64,000 nt of DNA from Macrosoma leucophasiata (taxonomy: Eukaryota > Arthropoda > Insecta > Lepidoptera > Hedylidae): positions 2,232,001 through 2,296,000 of the forward strand of contig JAWQUS010000022.1 in NCBI GenBank assembly GCA_036365455.1, read 5' to 3'. The notes under the pieces are model-generated. The model was not told where the DNA came from and did no database searches. It worked only from the letters and a program-made list of their open reading frames with translations. A program made the translations under genes and the position numbers. Shown piece after piece: positions 42,801 through 50,197 of the stretch (position 1 is the first letter of the stretch; every line of letters begins with the position of its first letter).

Positions 42801-45800
42801 GACATCAATAATAATTGTATTCACAAGTAGAAACAGAGATTATAAAAGTCAATAAACTTCAGTGAGTCAGTACTCATTTATATTATTGAACAATAGACCC
42901 TAAGGTCAATAACCAATGACCATTGAAGATTTACGCATCAATGATCTACTAATGTAGGGGATCGAAATTGATCTATAGATCCCCGAATTAAATGTTTAAT
43001 ATACGACTTCCTGCCTTCCTTTGATTTTGTCCCCCCCCAACATCTTAGACTGGGTTGCACCACGACTTTCGTTAATGTTATCGTAACATTTCACATCCTT
43101 CTCTAACTTTAACAGATTTCTTTAATTTTATTTAAAGAAAAATGGATAGAAAAATTTGACTTCAGGCGAGACTCGAACTCGCGGCCTACTGGGAATCTAG
43201 TCCAGCCGCTCTTCCAATTGAGCTACTGAAGTCCTGCCCGATTTGTCAAATCTTTCCTTCACATTTGTTGCATTGCTTTTTGGTAGCAGCAGCGCCATCT
43301 ATTGCCAACTATGCTATTTAGGCAACCGATATAATAGACTTTGCAGTTTATTGAATATCGTAAAGAAGTCGCTTTTACCCTTAATAATTGTTTTATATTA
43401 TTTCGCGAGTTCGAGTCTCGCCTGAAGTCAAAATTTTCTTTCCATTTTTCTTTAAATAAAATATATTTCACAAGCATATGTTAATGCGAAATAATATAAA
43501 ACAATTATTAAGGGTAAAAGAGACTACTTTACGATATTCAATAAACTGCAAAGTCTATTATATCGGTTGCCTAACTAGCATAGTTGGCAATAGATGGCGC
43601 TGCTGCTACCATAAAGCAATGCAATAAATGTGAAGGAAAGATTTGACAAATCGGGCAGGACTTCAGTAGCTCAATTGGAAGAGCGGCTGGACTAGATTCC
43701 CAGTAGGCCGCGAATTCGAGTCTCGCCTGAAGTCAAATTTTTCTTTAAATAAAATATATTTCACAAGCATATGTTAATGCGAAATAATATAAAACAAATA
43801 GATTTCTTTAAGTTGGAGAAGGATGTGAAATGTTACAATAACATGTTCAAGTTATGGCAAATCTTAACATCTTTTCGAACTATAACAATTTTGTTCAAGA
43901 TAGTGAAGGATGTAAAAGGAGACGTTCTGCACCTTGTATACTATATAGAGTGAAGAAGTATAAAATACTAAATCATTTTCAGCTATTCAAATCGTTCAAC
44001 TACACTGAGGTCCTGGGTTCGATTCCCGGGTAGGGGGTTATCAGAGATAATGGTGAAAAAGCCTTTATCTCTGGTTCTATTGGGATTTTTCCATTTTCTG
44101 GAAATATCCCAGTACCTCAAAGTTTGGTAATGTGCCCGGAGATGTCAACAGGCTCGCCACCTGTTACATGGGCCAAAACGTAACCGGCGAATCGTGGGTG
44201 TTTGCATGTATGCTTGAATGCATGCATTTACCTCTGCCTACCCCTTCGGGGATTACAGGCGTGAAGTTACGTATTATATCTTCGGCCCGCCCCGGCTTCG
44301 CGTGGTTGCAATGTTACCTACCCTCTCGTCTTAGCGTGATGTTATATTGCCTAAAGCCTTCTTTGATGAATGGGCTATCTAACTGAAAGAATTATTCAAA
44401 TCGGACCAGTAGTTCTTGAGAAAAACAAGAATGTCATAGTAGCATGTCATGTCATTTTAACTGGTGGTAGAGCTCCAGTGACGGAGCTCGCGGGCGTAGG
44501 CACCACCGCATTACCTAATATACTTGCCGCTAAATGGTAGTGTTCAGCACTATCGTGTTCCGGTCAGGTGGTATTGTACGGCCCTGCAATTTCCGGCACA
44601 GAGGCATAACATCTTAGGCCTCAGGAGTGGTAACGCATCTGCATTTTGACCTTGGTCTTTGTGTGGGTGTTTATAGGCTGACACTAGTTTATAGGGTGAC
44701 ATATTGTTGTCATACAAAAAATACGCCTAATATTGCCAACAAAAAACAATCGAACCTTAGTGTAGTGCATATGTTTTGGGAACATACCCATACTACACGA
44801 CAAGTTTTTAATTTTTGTGTGAGTAGAGTTTATTGACTACACAAAGAAAACTAAAGACCCTTCTCCTGTGACCAAGTGTGATTTTTTTAAAGATCCTCCC
44901 TCCCCCCTTTACGCGTAGTATGTTCCAAACAAACAAAACTCTGCTCTTATGACATCCCATCCAGCGATAGCTTTCACCAGGATTCCGATCGATACACAAC
45001 ATGGAGGAGCTGCCTGGCTTAATCTTCACTCCGAGTGGTTATTGTGTATATGCTGATGGCTCCGAGTGGTTATTTTTTTATGTAATGCTGAAAATCAAGC
45101 ATGTAATAATAATTATCTCCAAACAATGGTAAAACTTACCCACAACACTGGATAGTCCTGACCATAGTGGACAGAGCAGTCGAGGTCCACCTGACCACCA
45201 ATATCCCGAATCTGTTCTTGTGTGATGTGAGATATAGTGGGTGTCCTTTGACCAAATGCTGAAAAAAAAACATTTAACACGTCAGCTCATGATAAAAATA
45301 TGACAATTGATTTCAAATTGTTTGTGGCCAATATCGGCCAACTGCGTCATATGAGAATAACAACTTAGGTCTCAGTCGTGGAAACGCATCTGCATTTTGA
45401 CCTCCGGTTTTTGTGTAGATGTCTATAGGCTGCAGTCATCACTTAACATCAATATCAATGTGTAGGTAGGTTCTGCATGTTTGTTTGCCACATTCACTAC
45501 ATAAAGTCTTTTTTATACTTTTGCTATATGTGAAGCAAGTCATTGGAAAATTGAAAAAAAATTGGTAATGCATTTTTTTATTTTAATAGATAATAAAAAA
45601 AAACGTAACTTCACGCCTGTAATCCCCGAAGGGGTAGGCAGAGGTAAATGCATGCATTCAAGCATACATGCAAACACCCACGATTTGCTGGTTACGTTTT
45701 GGCCCATGTAACAGGTGGCGAGCCTGTTGACATCACCGGGCGCAATACCAAACTTCGAGGTACTGGGAAATTTCCAGAAAATGGAAAAATCCCAATAGAA

Positions 45801-48800
45801 CCAGAGATAAAGGACTTTACACCATTATCTCTGATAACTCCCTAATCGGGAATCGAACCCAGGACCGCAGCGTAGTAGTAGTGGCCTGCTACCACTAGGC
45901 TACCAAGCAGGGTTGCCACCTCTGATTTTTCTAAGGCGCCAGATACTGTGTCAAATCCCACCAGATTGCAGAAAATTGAAGTAAAAAAAAACCACCAGAA
46001 TCCACCAAACATAAAAAAAATTAAAGTACTTAATAAAAAAGGATTACAGCATGTAATCCAAACTAATTATGTGTTTTACTTGCTAAATCGATATTTTGAT
46101 GACTTACCTAACTTGATCTTTATTGTATAAGGAGTGAAATGAAACTACATGAGTAAAGTAAGTTAGTTTATCATTCAGTAAACAGAATCAAGACATTTAG
46201 ATCAAAAAATATAAAAAACAAGTTAAATGTGAAAAGGTCAAAATTCAAGATCATCATATTTTACAAATTCTACGACTTCTTCGTCATCATTTTTATATGT
46301 TGATACTCCTGTCGACGACGTCGACGTCGATGCTAAAGATGTAGGTTCTTCTTGGAGTTTTTTATATGAGTACTTCGTATTTTTGCCAATGGCTGCAATG
46401 ACATCGCTGGGTAAATCGTAATTGTAGCATTCTACACCAATAACTTTCAACCTGTTTCTAATAAAAATTATAGCATTTAAAAGTGGCCCAGCCATCTTGT
46501 TTCGCAGTCTGTTTTTGACGATGTTCATCACACTAAATATTCTTTCAACGCCTGCATTGGAATTAGGTAAAGTTAACGTAGATATGGCGAGGTCAACTAG
46601 GTCTCCAAAAACATTAATTTCAGCTGCATTTCTATGTTTATCTACCTCTACCCAAAATTTTATAACATCGTTTGTATTTTCCCATTGTACAAAACAGATG
46701 TTGTGCCACTGGTTCAGTATTTTGTCGATGTCACTAGCACTATAGCCAAGTTCTTTAGCTAATTCTGAAATTGAGTTATCTTTTCCTTGACATAGAATCG
46801 TCTTTGGGTCTAATTTTGACATCAGCTCTAGCACTGTATAATTGGTCGGCAGTCTTTGTTGAATTTCCTTTGCTAGTTTCACATTAAATGCAATACACCT
46901 ACGTCTTATAACTGATATAGCATCAAATGTTAATGATGTTTTTTCACTCTCGGACTCAAAGAGGTATCCCATATATGGGACTGGATTGAGGTGACTCTCA
47001 ATGTCAATCATCAAAAAGTCTTTGTCAGTGGTAGCAGCATTTGGCAACAGTACCCTGTTGCAAACTGAACGTAAAAGTGTGATAATCACATTTAATAATT
47101 TAAGGGGATTTGCAGTTTCGCTTTCAAAGGTTTTGACAGCAATCTGCACATCATTGAGTACAGTTTTCAAAAATAGCAAATACAAGTAATTAGATTCGTC
47201 CTTGTACATAGAATATAAAATATTTGCAGTATAGCATTGATTGCTCATGAGCCCAAAATGTAGAGTCAATTCTTGCCATTGTGACAAAATTCTTTGGACT
47301 GCAGGTTCAATGGACAACCAGCGTGTGTCACACACCTGCAAAATTTTTAACGGGGCTTCCCCACAGTTAATTGTTTCGTATATTTCATTGTTTCGTATTT
47401 TTCGCTCTTACGTTTTGTAGAGTGGGAAAACCAATTGTAGGTTTCTCTAATCAAAAATTCTATATTTTTTGGTAAGGTCTGTTCTGACGCATGTGAAACT
47501 GCAAGTTGCAAAGAATGACACGTGCATCGTATAAGGATTAAATTTGGTATATCATTTTTAAGAATTCTGTACACCCCATTATGGATTCCTGTCATAACTG
47601 ACGCATTGTCAGTTCCCAATCCAACCATCTTATTTTTTTCTAAGCCATATTTTTGTAAACAAGATAGAAGTGCTTCAACAATTCCAGTAGCATCGCTGGT
47701 TTTAAGTGGTTCTAGGGCCAAAAACGAAGACACAATTTTTTTAAATTTTCTACTAAAATACCTGATCACAATACCAAGTTGCTTGTTCGTACTAATATCG
47801 GTTGATTCGTCAATGATGAGACTGTATTTCTGCTGTCCTATGTCCTTAATTAACTCGTCAACGAAGTGTGGCGCTAAGACATTTTTGATAACTTCGCCAC
47901 ACTTAGTACGATGCATTTTTATATCATTCGTCGCTTTGGAGTCAGAGAAGGCCGATTTCACTAAAACTGTTAGATGATCAATACAGGAAACGGAACTGTG
48001 TTCAGCAATGTAAAGAGCAAGCATTCCTTCAGCTTTAGAAGATTTTGGGTTTGAAAACTTTTCAGCGGGTGTAAACTTTATCGACTGATTGGCACATATA
48101 ATTTGCATTTTTTGTTTGTGTTTTTTTGTTTCAACATGTCTTCTCAAGGATGTCTGCAAAAGGTGCAAAACGCCTTCGTATCGTCACCAGGAAAAGGTTT
48201 CAGCCAGTTTTTGAATTCTGCTAGTGATTCCCATTCTTTTCTGTACTTTTGTGTATAATTTTTTTTCTTAATTGGTACTTCCATTACTGGAAATCACTTT
48301 CACACTCACACACATTACTAATCACGATTACGATCACTCAATTAGACAAGAGAATAATTTACCAGAGATGCACCTTATTAACAAAAATCACCTACATCAA
48401 ACTTATTCCAGACATAGAATGACAGTAGATAAAACGAAAACAATTTTCGACGGCACCTCTGGGATTCCCCGCCTTGGATATACCTATTACATATCGTAAT
48501 TCTGTCACTATTGACTAGGAAACGGGGAATCCCCGTTCAATACAAAACTCCAAAATGGTTAGGGATTTCTCTAAAAATTGAGTTGCCAGACCTTACATTT
48601 AAAATCCACCAAAAACCGCTAAATAAAATAAAAACGCTATGTAACGAAAACATCCCACTAAGAGCTCTGAAAAAGCACCAGTTCTGGTGGAAAAACCACC
48701 AAGGTGGCAACCCTGCTACCAAGGCAGTAAATATAAAAATAGATAATAAATACATAATAATAACCATTTTCAAACATTTCCAATCTCTAAAGGCATCTTC

Positions 48801-49377
48801 ACACCAGATCAAATTGGGAACTAGAGCATACCCTATTTGTCACATCTGACCCCTCCCAGCATAATTGATTCAATTACAGTAACAAATAGCTGCAATAAAC
48901 GAGTTGCGAGGGTAAATTACAACCTGTAATTTACATTTTATCTTCTAAAATCGCCCCTCCGGCTACTGTCTCTATTGATGCATAAAATGTATTCAATACA
49001 AAATTAAAGGGTGGATTCGCGCCTAAAATTACACACTTGTATGGACTCGGCCTTACTTAGTTTACTTTTTTAATTTTTTTATTGATGGAATTTGGGCAAT
49101 TACATATTGTTGGTAACCGGTAATAATATTTTTTCGTAATTTCTTAATTCATGTAACTTCTTGAAACTAAAGACACTGAAGTATCCGTAGGGTGTGTCTA
49201 AAGACGTTACGTGTAATAAACAAGTTGCAAAAAACCGACACAATAGCCACCATGACACAACCTAACCCTTAGTATGAACAAAAATGGCTGATATAATTAA
49301 AATGTATGAGTTTTTCACTTACCACTACAAGTTAAACATAGTAGAACAATAAAATATTCGAATATTGAACACGCCAT
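26981..49377 (-). CDS. Lac: Lachesin: three-Ig GPI-anchored adhesion protein, alternative C-terminal exons
   Basis: The exons 49377-49323, 45258-45140, 42168-42046, 39388-39232, 36917-36818, 35748-35592, 34561-34455 and 33614-33475 join in frame. They continue into either 28132-28008 or 27105-26981, each giving 360 residues. A signal peptide covers about 1-18. Ig1 has Cys46/Cys113 (DAGWYQC), Ig2 Cys157/Cys204 (DRGTYYC), Ig3 Cys247/Cys303. Order, PPIISDNST linker, SHFATADEFTD and the ETIIPVCPPAC tail match insect Lachesin as I know it. Lachesin is a homophilic cell-surface protein of neurons, trachea and septate junctions, held by GPI. Both tails end in a hydrophobic stretch with no charged tail, as GPI signals do. 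Introns hold a tandem duplication, a hAT element, a minisatellite and many SINEs, but every exon is intact. Confidence 0.93.
27236..27313 (-). tRNA. tRNA-like element, degenerate
   Basis: The minus strand has AAGCTCAGTTCAAGG, GGCTGGACTAGATTCCCAG and a CGCGTTCAAACCCC B-box region, like the family at 34170, but the acceptor ends do not pair fully. It is inverted relative to the tRNA-like copy at 27399 and lies between Lachesin terminal exon b and exon a. Confidence 0.4.
27399..27472 (+). tRNA. tRNA-like element (ACTTCGG acceptor)
   Basis: The acceptor ACTTCGG/CCGAAGT pairs over 7 bp, TAGCTTAGTGGTAAAGC is a good D arm and A box, and GCAGGTTCGATTCCTGC is a perfect T arm and B box. The anticodon stem CTGGA/TCCTG has a mismatch, and the loop would give anticodon GGT. 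There are two more copies (38057, 42368). It is probably a tRNA-derived repeat rather than a working tRNA gene. Confidence 0.4.
27731..27822. repeat. CA microsatellite, about 46 repeats
   Basis: This is a pure CA run of about 92 bp, with a shorter one at 27879-27897. It lies between the two alternative Lachesin terminal exons, 186 bp from exon a. Confidence 0.97.
28008..28132 (-). CDS. Lac: Lachesin terminal exon a (CPPAC tail)
   Basis: With the G of exon 8 it encodes ETIIPVCPPACVQTRYNA and then a hydrophobic end finishing VYAARVACR and TGA. This is the tail known in insect Lachesins. The stop overlaps a strong donor-like CAG/GTGAGT (28005-28013). If spliced there to the acceptor at 27106 the frame would end within eight residues, so I read it as a terminal exon. 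The tandem duplication begins 76 bp upstream. Confidence 0.82.
28660..29025 (-). repeat. GCTGACCCGG repeat in unit A (second copy 31340-31697)
   Basis: The reverse orientation ends GTTTGCCGGGTCAGCTAGTA. In unit B the stretch ATTTAATTTCATTTTCC is replaced by AAAAAACATACAAATAGTCC-type sequence. Confidence 0.65.
29177..29402 (-). mobile_element. Poly(A) SINE present only in duplication unit A
   Basis: A T run (the reversed A tail) then ATGTAATTGAAGTGG through CTACCATTTAGCGGCAAG. Unit B has an uninterrupted AACAATCAATGG at 31842-31853. ATCA flanks the insert on both sides (29173-29176, 29403-29406). The 5' part of the SINE is missing, as with ordinary 5' truncation. Confidence 0.88.
29846..30215. 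repeat. Dispersed repeat (ATGGCATTGCTCTTACGCGT type), unit A
   Basis: This is about 370 bp with TCAGTCAGTCAATTATTAAT, GAGTAAAGCGATGGCTACTT and CACGGGCACTGTAATAAACC. Other copies are 32286-32668 (unit B), 50548-50940 and 58724-59085. The class is unknown; it is not coding. Confidence 0.65.
30403..30451. repeat. Perfect 21-bp inverted repeat, unit A
   Basis: TCAGCAAATGTCAGGTACCT(T) and its exact complement are separated by GTATATG. The second copy is 32850-32898, and a shortened one is near 61405-61440. Confidence 0.88.
30660..30735 (-). tRNA. tRNA-like element, unit A
   Basis: The minus strand reads GCTTCAGTAGCTCAATTGGA, GGCTGGACTAGATTCCCAG and GCGAGTTCGAGTCTCGC, with a perfect T stem. The acceptor has one change (GCTTCAG against CTGAAGT), so it is less regular than 34170. 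Confidence 0.45.
33107..33182 (-). tRNA. tRNA-like element, unit B
   Basis: It is identical in form to the unit A element at 30660 and was duplicated with it. Confidence 0.45.
33475..33614 (-). CDS. Lac: Lachesin exon 8 (Ig3, second half)
   Basis: The exon encodes residues 273-319 with SHFATADEFTDTTIRVITIE and YGMFTCKAQNKLG (Cys303), ending VELF plus a G. The phase-1 donor GTAAGTACTG joins equally well to either terminal exon. Confidence 0.92.
33637..33832 (+). mobile_element. Poly(A) SINE, 3'-truncated
   Basis: It starts GTGGTAGAGCAGCGGTGACG only about 20 bp upstream of Lachesin exon 8 and stops in GACCTTGGTCTT. Its first bases lie in the polypyrimidine/branch region of that intron. Confidence 0.68.
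33981..34056 (-). tRNA. tRNA-like element, left member of an inverted pair
   Basis: It has the same sequence as 34170-34245 in reverse. The two are separated by 113 bp that also pairs in part (CCTGCCCGATTTGTCAAATC on both sides). Confidence 0.45.
34170..34245 (+). tRNA. tRNA-like element, best conserved copy
   Basis: The acceptor ACTTCAG/CTGAAGT has 7 bp. TAGCTCAATTGGAAGAGC serves as D arm and A box. The anticodon arm CTGGA-CTAGATT-CCCAG has one mismatch and anticodon AGA. The T arm GCGAG-TTCGAGT-CTCGC is perfect. AGA would read serine codons, but the long variable arm of serine tRNAs is absent, so a working tRNA is doubtful. A T-rich stretch (TTTTTCTTTCC) follows and could stop pol III. Confidence 0.5.
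34455..34561 (-). CDS. Lac: Lachesin exon 7 (Ig3, first half)
   Basis: The exon encodes residues 238-272 with LQYDMDLECHVEAYPPPAIT, Cys247 and Trp259. Donor GTAAGTAAG, phase 2. Confidence 0.92.
34608..34972 (+). mobile_element. 5S rRNA-derived SINE in Lachesin intron
   Basis: This near-complete copy carries GCGGGCGCGGTTGGG and GTGATGGGTGACCGC in the head and CTTGCAGTGGGACGT in the tail. It lies between Lachesin exons 7 and 6. Confidence 0.8.
35236..35535 (+). mobile_element. tRNA-derived SINE, full length
   Basis: The head GCCTCGGTAGCCTAGTGGTA (A box), GGGTTCGATTCCCGGG (B box), body with CACCTGTTACATGGGCC and end GGCGTGAAGTGACGT are complete. It ends about 57 bp from Lachesin exon 6. Confidence 0.8.
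35592..35748 (-). CDS. Lac: Lachesin exon 6 (Ig2 end, Ig3 start)
   Basis: The exon encodes residues 185-237 with EDRGTYYCVAENGVGKGARR and the linker FAPVVTVPKPRLGQ. Acceptor CCCCTG-side CAG after a T run, donor GTAAGTT, phase 0. Confidence 0.92.
35784..36136 (+). mobile_element. 5S rRNA-derived SINE in Lachesin intron
   Basis: The head is altered (CTCGGTTGTTCTATACGGGC) but GTGATGGGTGACCGC is intact, and the body and tail are complete. It starts 36 bp from exon 6. Confidence 0.8.
36293..36761 (+). mobile_element. MITE with AAAGGAGATGTTGC terminal inverted repeats
   Basis: This is a complete copy with both ends, in the Lachesin intron 56 bp from exon 5. Confidence 0.8.
36818..36917 (-). CDS. 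Lac: Lachesin exon 5 (Ig2, first half)
   Basis: The exon encodes residues 152-184 with Cys157 (AQMECYAGGFPPPKISWRR). Acceptor GCGCAG, donor GTTTGTA (weaker than the others), phase 2. An AAAGGAG-type MITE ends 56 bp beyond the donor side. Confidence 0.9.
36945..37085 (+). repeat. ATTATAAATGCGAAAGTAAC dispersed repeat, 5' part
   Basis: CTACTAATATTATAAATGCG and TTACCTTTTCACGTCCAAAC are the start of a short repeat. A longer copy at 38996-39185 ends GCCGCGAACAACAGCTAGTA. Confidence 0.55.
37178..37253 (+). tRNA. tRNA-like element, acceptor mutated
   Basis: It matches 34170 except for the 3' acceptor half (CTGATGT instead of CTGAAGT). The preceding 90 bp (GGTAATAGATGGCGCTGCTG) is shared with other copies. 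Confidence 0.42.
37490..37853 (+). mobile_element. MITE (AAAGGAG family), internally deleted
   Basis: The left end is intact. About 100 bp is missing in the middle (after GCCGACACTT), and the right end reads GCAACATCTTTG instead of GCAACATCTCCTTT. Confidence 0.7.
38057..38129 (+). tRNA. tRNA-like element (ACTTCGG type)
   Basis: It has the same form as 27399-27472, with a weakened B box (GATTCGATTCATG). Confidence 0.38.
38408..38805 (+). pseudogene. LINE 3' end, second copy
   Basis: It is closely similar to 6310-6700, with CSTVRFSRSFLPRTCKLWNE, LPSEVFPRCYNMGFFKTSVK and VANVHRRR before the stop, and an A-rich end. This copy keeps the frame better but has no polymerase core. Confidence 0.7.
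38996..39187 (+). repeat. ATTATAAATGCGAAAG-type repeat, fuller copy
   Basis: It runs from CCCTACTTAATAATATAAAT to CACGCGGGCGAAGCCGCGAA and an ACAGCTAGTA end. It stops 45 bp from Lachesin exon 4. Confidence 0.6.
39232..39388 (-). CDS. Lac: Lachesin exon 4 (Ig1 end, linker, Ig2 start)
   Basis: The exon encodes residues 100-151 with the DAGWYQC end of Ig1 and the linker VRRPPIISDNSTRS. Donor GTAAGTAG, phase 1. Confidence 0.92.
39409..39592 (-). mobile_element. tRNA-derived SINE, truncated
   Basis: The 3' half of the SINE in reverse (CCTGTAATCCCCGAAGGGGT, GGCCCATGTAACAGGTGGCG) is cut off by the minisatellite. Confidence 0.68.
39597..40203. repeat. 40-bp minisatellite in two blocks (4 and 9 units)
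   Basis: The unit starts GCTACTTGCTCCCGCGGCTA and goes on AACGCTAGTGCGTTAGGGCG. Block 1 is 39597-39760 and block 2 is 39836-40203, separated by about 75 bp of unique sequence. Units differ at a few sites only (TTG/CTC, TAGT/TATT, GGCGG/GGGGG). Each unit holds CCGCGG and the hairpin AACGC-TAGT-GCGTT. It is in the Lachesin intron between exons 3 and 4. Confidence 0.95.
40497..40665. mobile_element. Foldback element with 40-bp arms
   Basis: TAGAAATTAAACTTGCGGAT onward and its complement at 40620-40660 are almost perfect. The loop carries GACCACGGTAGCTGGAAAGC and GACCGAAACGTCGG, shared with 9410 and 25073. Confidence 0.75.
40827..41137 (-). mobile_element. tRNA-derived SINE, full length
   Basis: It has the whole reversed order from ACGTTACTTCACGCCTGTAA to GGGAATCGAACCCAGG (B box) and CTACCACTAGGCTACTG (A box) at the right end. 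Confidence 0.8.
41405..41475 (-). mobile_element. Poly(A) SINE fragment
   Basis: GTTACCACTCCTGAGGCCTA to GCCGGAAATTATAGGGACGT is the middle of the SINE in reverse. Confidence 0.5.
41488..41665 (+). pseudogene. LINE reverse transcriptase C-terminal fragment
   Basis: The plus strand reads RGRPRRSYIDQVKEKVKVVS, YQDVKKLAQNR and a final RQEHSS before the stop. This is the end of a LINE polyprotein often seen in insects. It is about 55 codons and truncated. Confidence 0.62.
42046..42168 (-). CDS. Lac: Lachesin exon 3 (Ig1, middle)
   Basis: The exon encodes residues 59-99 with GLIIRDSRFSLRFD, the C'-E strands of Ig1. Acceptor CCACAG, donor GTGAGTTT, both phase 0. Confidence 0.92.
42368..42441 (+). 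tRNA. tRNA-like element (ACTTCGG type)
   Basis: It has the 7-bp acceptor and TAGCTTAGTG A box; the B box is weakened (GGTTCAATTTC). The flank CTTTCCGTTTTTTCTTTAAT is shared with 27473. Confidence 0.38.
42640..42795 (-). mobile_element. Poly(A) SINE, 5' half
   Basis: GGAAATTACAGAGACGTACA to GCCCGCGAGCTCC and CTCTACCACCAGTA, reversed, with an ACCATTTT duplication. Confidence 0.6.
43158..43233 (-). tRNA. tRNA-like element, left arm of palindrome
   Basis: Acceptor, A box and T stem are as at 34170, in reverse. Confidence 0.45.
43659..43734 (+). tRNA. tRNA-like element, right arm of palindrome
   Basis: It is as 34170 but with one change in the T stem (GCGAATTCGAGTCTCGC), so that stem is imperfect. 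Confidence 0.42.
44006..44275 (+). mobile_element. tRNA-derived SINE, head truncated
   Basis: It begins within the head at CTACACTGAGGTCCTGGG, B box included, and keeps the body and the GGCGTGAAGTTACGT end. Confidence 0.75.
44459..44690 (+). mobile_element. Poly(A) SINE, most of it
   Basis: ACTGGTGGTAGAGCTCCAGT to TTGACCTTGGTCTTTGTGTG, losing the last part. It lies in the intron between Lachesin exons 2 and 3. Confidence 0.68.
45140..45258 (-). CDS. Lac: Lachesin exon 2 (Ig1, first half)
   Basis: The exon encodes residues 19-58, FGQRTPTISHITQEQIRDIG then VDLDCSVHYGQDYPVLW, with Ig1 Cys46 and the core Trp58. Acceptor TTTTTCAG, donor GTAAGTTTT, phase 0. Confidence 0.92.
45365..45500 (+). mobile_element. 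Poly(A) SINE, 3' half
   Basis: TTAGGTCTCAGTCGTGGAAA to CATGTTTGTTTGCCACATTC. It lies about 110 bp upstream of Lachesin exon 2. Confidence 0.55.
45908..48715 (-). mobile_element. hAT transposon, 2808 bp, 8-bp target duplication
   Basis: The ends CAGGGTTGCCACCT and its complement (AGGTGGCAACCCTG) are perfect over 14 bp. CTACCAAG is directly repeated outside (45900-45907 and 48716-48723). The element contains one transposase gene in reverse orientation, broken as described below. It sits in the first Lachesin intron, inside a SINE. Confidence 0.93.
46238..48284 (-). pseudogene. hAT transposase, frameshifted
   Basis: The reading starts at 48284 (MEVPIKKKNYTQKYRKEW, then FPGDDTKAFCTFC), then hits a stop at the BED zinc finger, where about ten codons seem lost before LRRHVETKKHKQK at 48150. 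A 273-codon frame follows with DESTD (first catalytic Asp), GLGTDNAS (second) and CTCHSLQL. At about 47385 a frameshift moves to the frame reading INCGEAPLKIL, then VCDTRW and 367 codons to the stop. Near its end is the hATC dimerisation region (STLTLPNSNAGVERIFSVMN). The parts are in the right order and few breaks exist, so this is a young dead copy that could not make active protein. Confidence 0.88.
48730..49320. other. Lachesin intron 1, distal part
   Basis: This stretch between the hAT insertion and exon 1 is AT-rich, with no recognised repeat and no open frame beyond short ones. It may hold early regulatory sequence of Lachesin, but no motif stands out. Confidence 0.35.
49323..49377 (-). 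CDS. Lac: Lachesin exon 1 (signal peptide)
   Basis: The exon encodes MACSIFEYFIVLLCLTCS plus one base: a short N-region, then a hydrophobic core, as in a secretion signal. Donor G/GTAAGTG, phase 1. The start is the only ATG in frame and the exon is not in any repeat. Confidence 0.88.
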
Positions 49378-49400
49378 TGTAAAAACAACGCTCGACACCA

Positions 49401-49406
49401 CTCTGA
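49401..49406 (-). promoter_or_regulatory. Possible Lachesin initiator (TCAGAG)
   Basis: TCAGAG lies 24 bp upstream of the start codon and resembles an insect initiator (TCAGT). There is no TATA box upstream. It could equally be an acceptor (TTGTCAG), which would move the real promoter further right. Confidence 0.22.
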
Positions 49407-49409
49407 CAA

Positions 49410-50195
49410 CAAAACACTTTCGTTTGATTAAATTAAATTAATTCGTTGATGATTGGTTTGATTCAATGAGCTCAATGAATGAGAGAAATCAATTGAATGA
49501 ATGCTATTGTTACATGAATGAGTAGGATAGATGAAGTTTGGGCGTGTCAATAATGTTACCAGTTGAAATTTCAAAAGTTCCTTGAATTCTATCAATATTT
49601 TTTCCAAGTAATTATATAATAAGATTATTATTGTACAAAAAACTTAGGGAAGAGGCTTTGATTTTGATTGTTGTACATATTTTGTATTCGTAGTAGTTCC
49701 TCAAGCCCTCCACGTTTTTTGTACAAGAATATGATTTTTTCAATTGATTACTACAGTTTTATTAATATTTTTTTTAATTCGATTAGTTTATAAGGCATGG
49801 TTTTTTTTTTTAGTTTTTCCAACTGTCATTTATTTTACCATAATGAAAGAAAAAGTTTATATTGTTGCAACACTGTTGAGAACGAATGAATTCGAGTCGG
49901 TAAAGTAGCACAAATAAATTGCTTTAAAAAATAAAATTACTGAAATGGTAATGACATAATACAATTCAATACAAAGAACTATTATTAAAAATTATACAAT
50001 CAGTTACAACCAAATTCTTGCATATTTTTGATCGCGATAAATATAGACATCTAGTGTAAGGAAATGTAACTAATTAAATTACTATGAAACGTTTTACTTC
50101 TGCTATTCCTCAATAGATGGCACTCTTACCCCATTTTGAAACTCCGTGCACTATTACGCGATTATTGTTAAAAAATAATTTGGTAGGTAGGTACT
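49410..50195. other. Upstream region of Lachesin
   Basis: No gene was found. AATGAATGAG/ATTGAATGAA runs lie at 49470-49530. No SINE was recognised, which sets this 0.8 kb apart from its surroundings and makes it the likely promoter-bearing stretch. Confidence 0.4.
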
Positions 50196-50197
50196 TT

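Larger units (their letters stand above)
43137..43800. repeat. Large palindrome of two tRNA-like elements
   Basis: Left arm 43137-43404 and right arm about 43432-43800 are inverted copies. Each contains a tRNA-like element (43158-43233 minus, 43659-43734 plus) and the block GGCAATAGATGGCGCTGCTG. The centre holds a leftover tRNA 3' half (GCGAGTTCGAGTCTCGCCTG). It lies in the Lachesin intron between exons 2 and 3. Confidence 0.85.
45604..48730 (-). mobile_element. tRNA-derived SINE split by the hAT element
   Basis: The SINE runs 45604-45907 in reverse, then the hAT transposon intervenes, and its last bases (CTACCAAGGCAG) are at 48716-48727. The target site CTACCAAG lies in the A box of the SINE head. 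Confidence 0.82.

Noticed and set aside
47522..47977. 151-codon plus-strand frame
   Set aside because: It is the antisense shadow of the hAT transposase.
48511..48849. 112-codon plus-strand frame
   Set aside because: It spans the right end of the hAT element and the SINE junction, so it is a chance frame.
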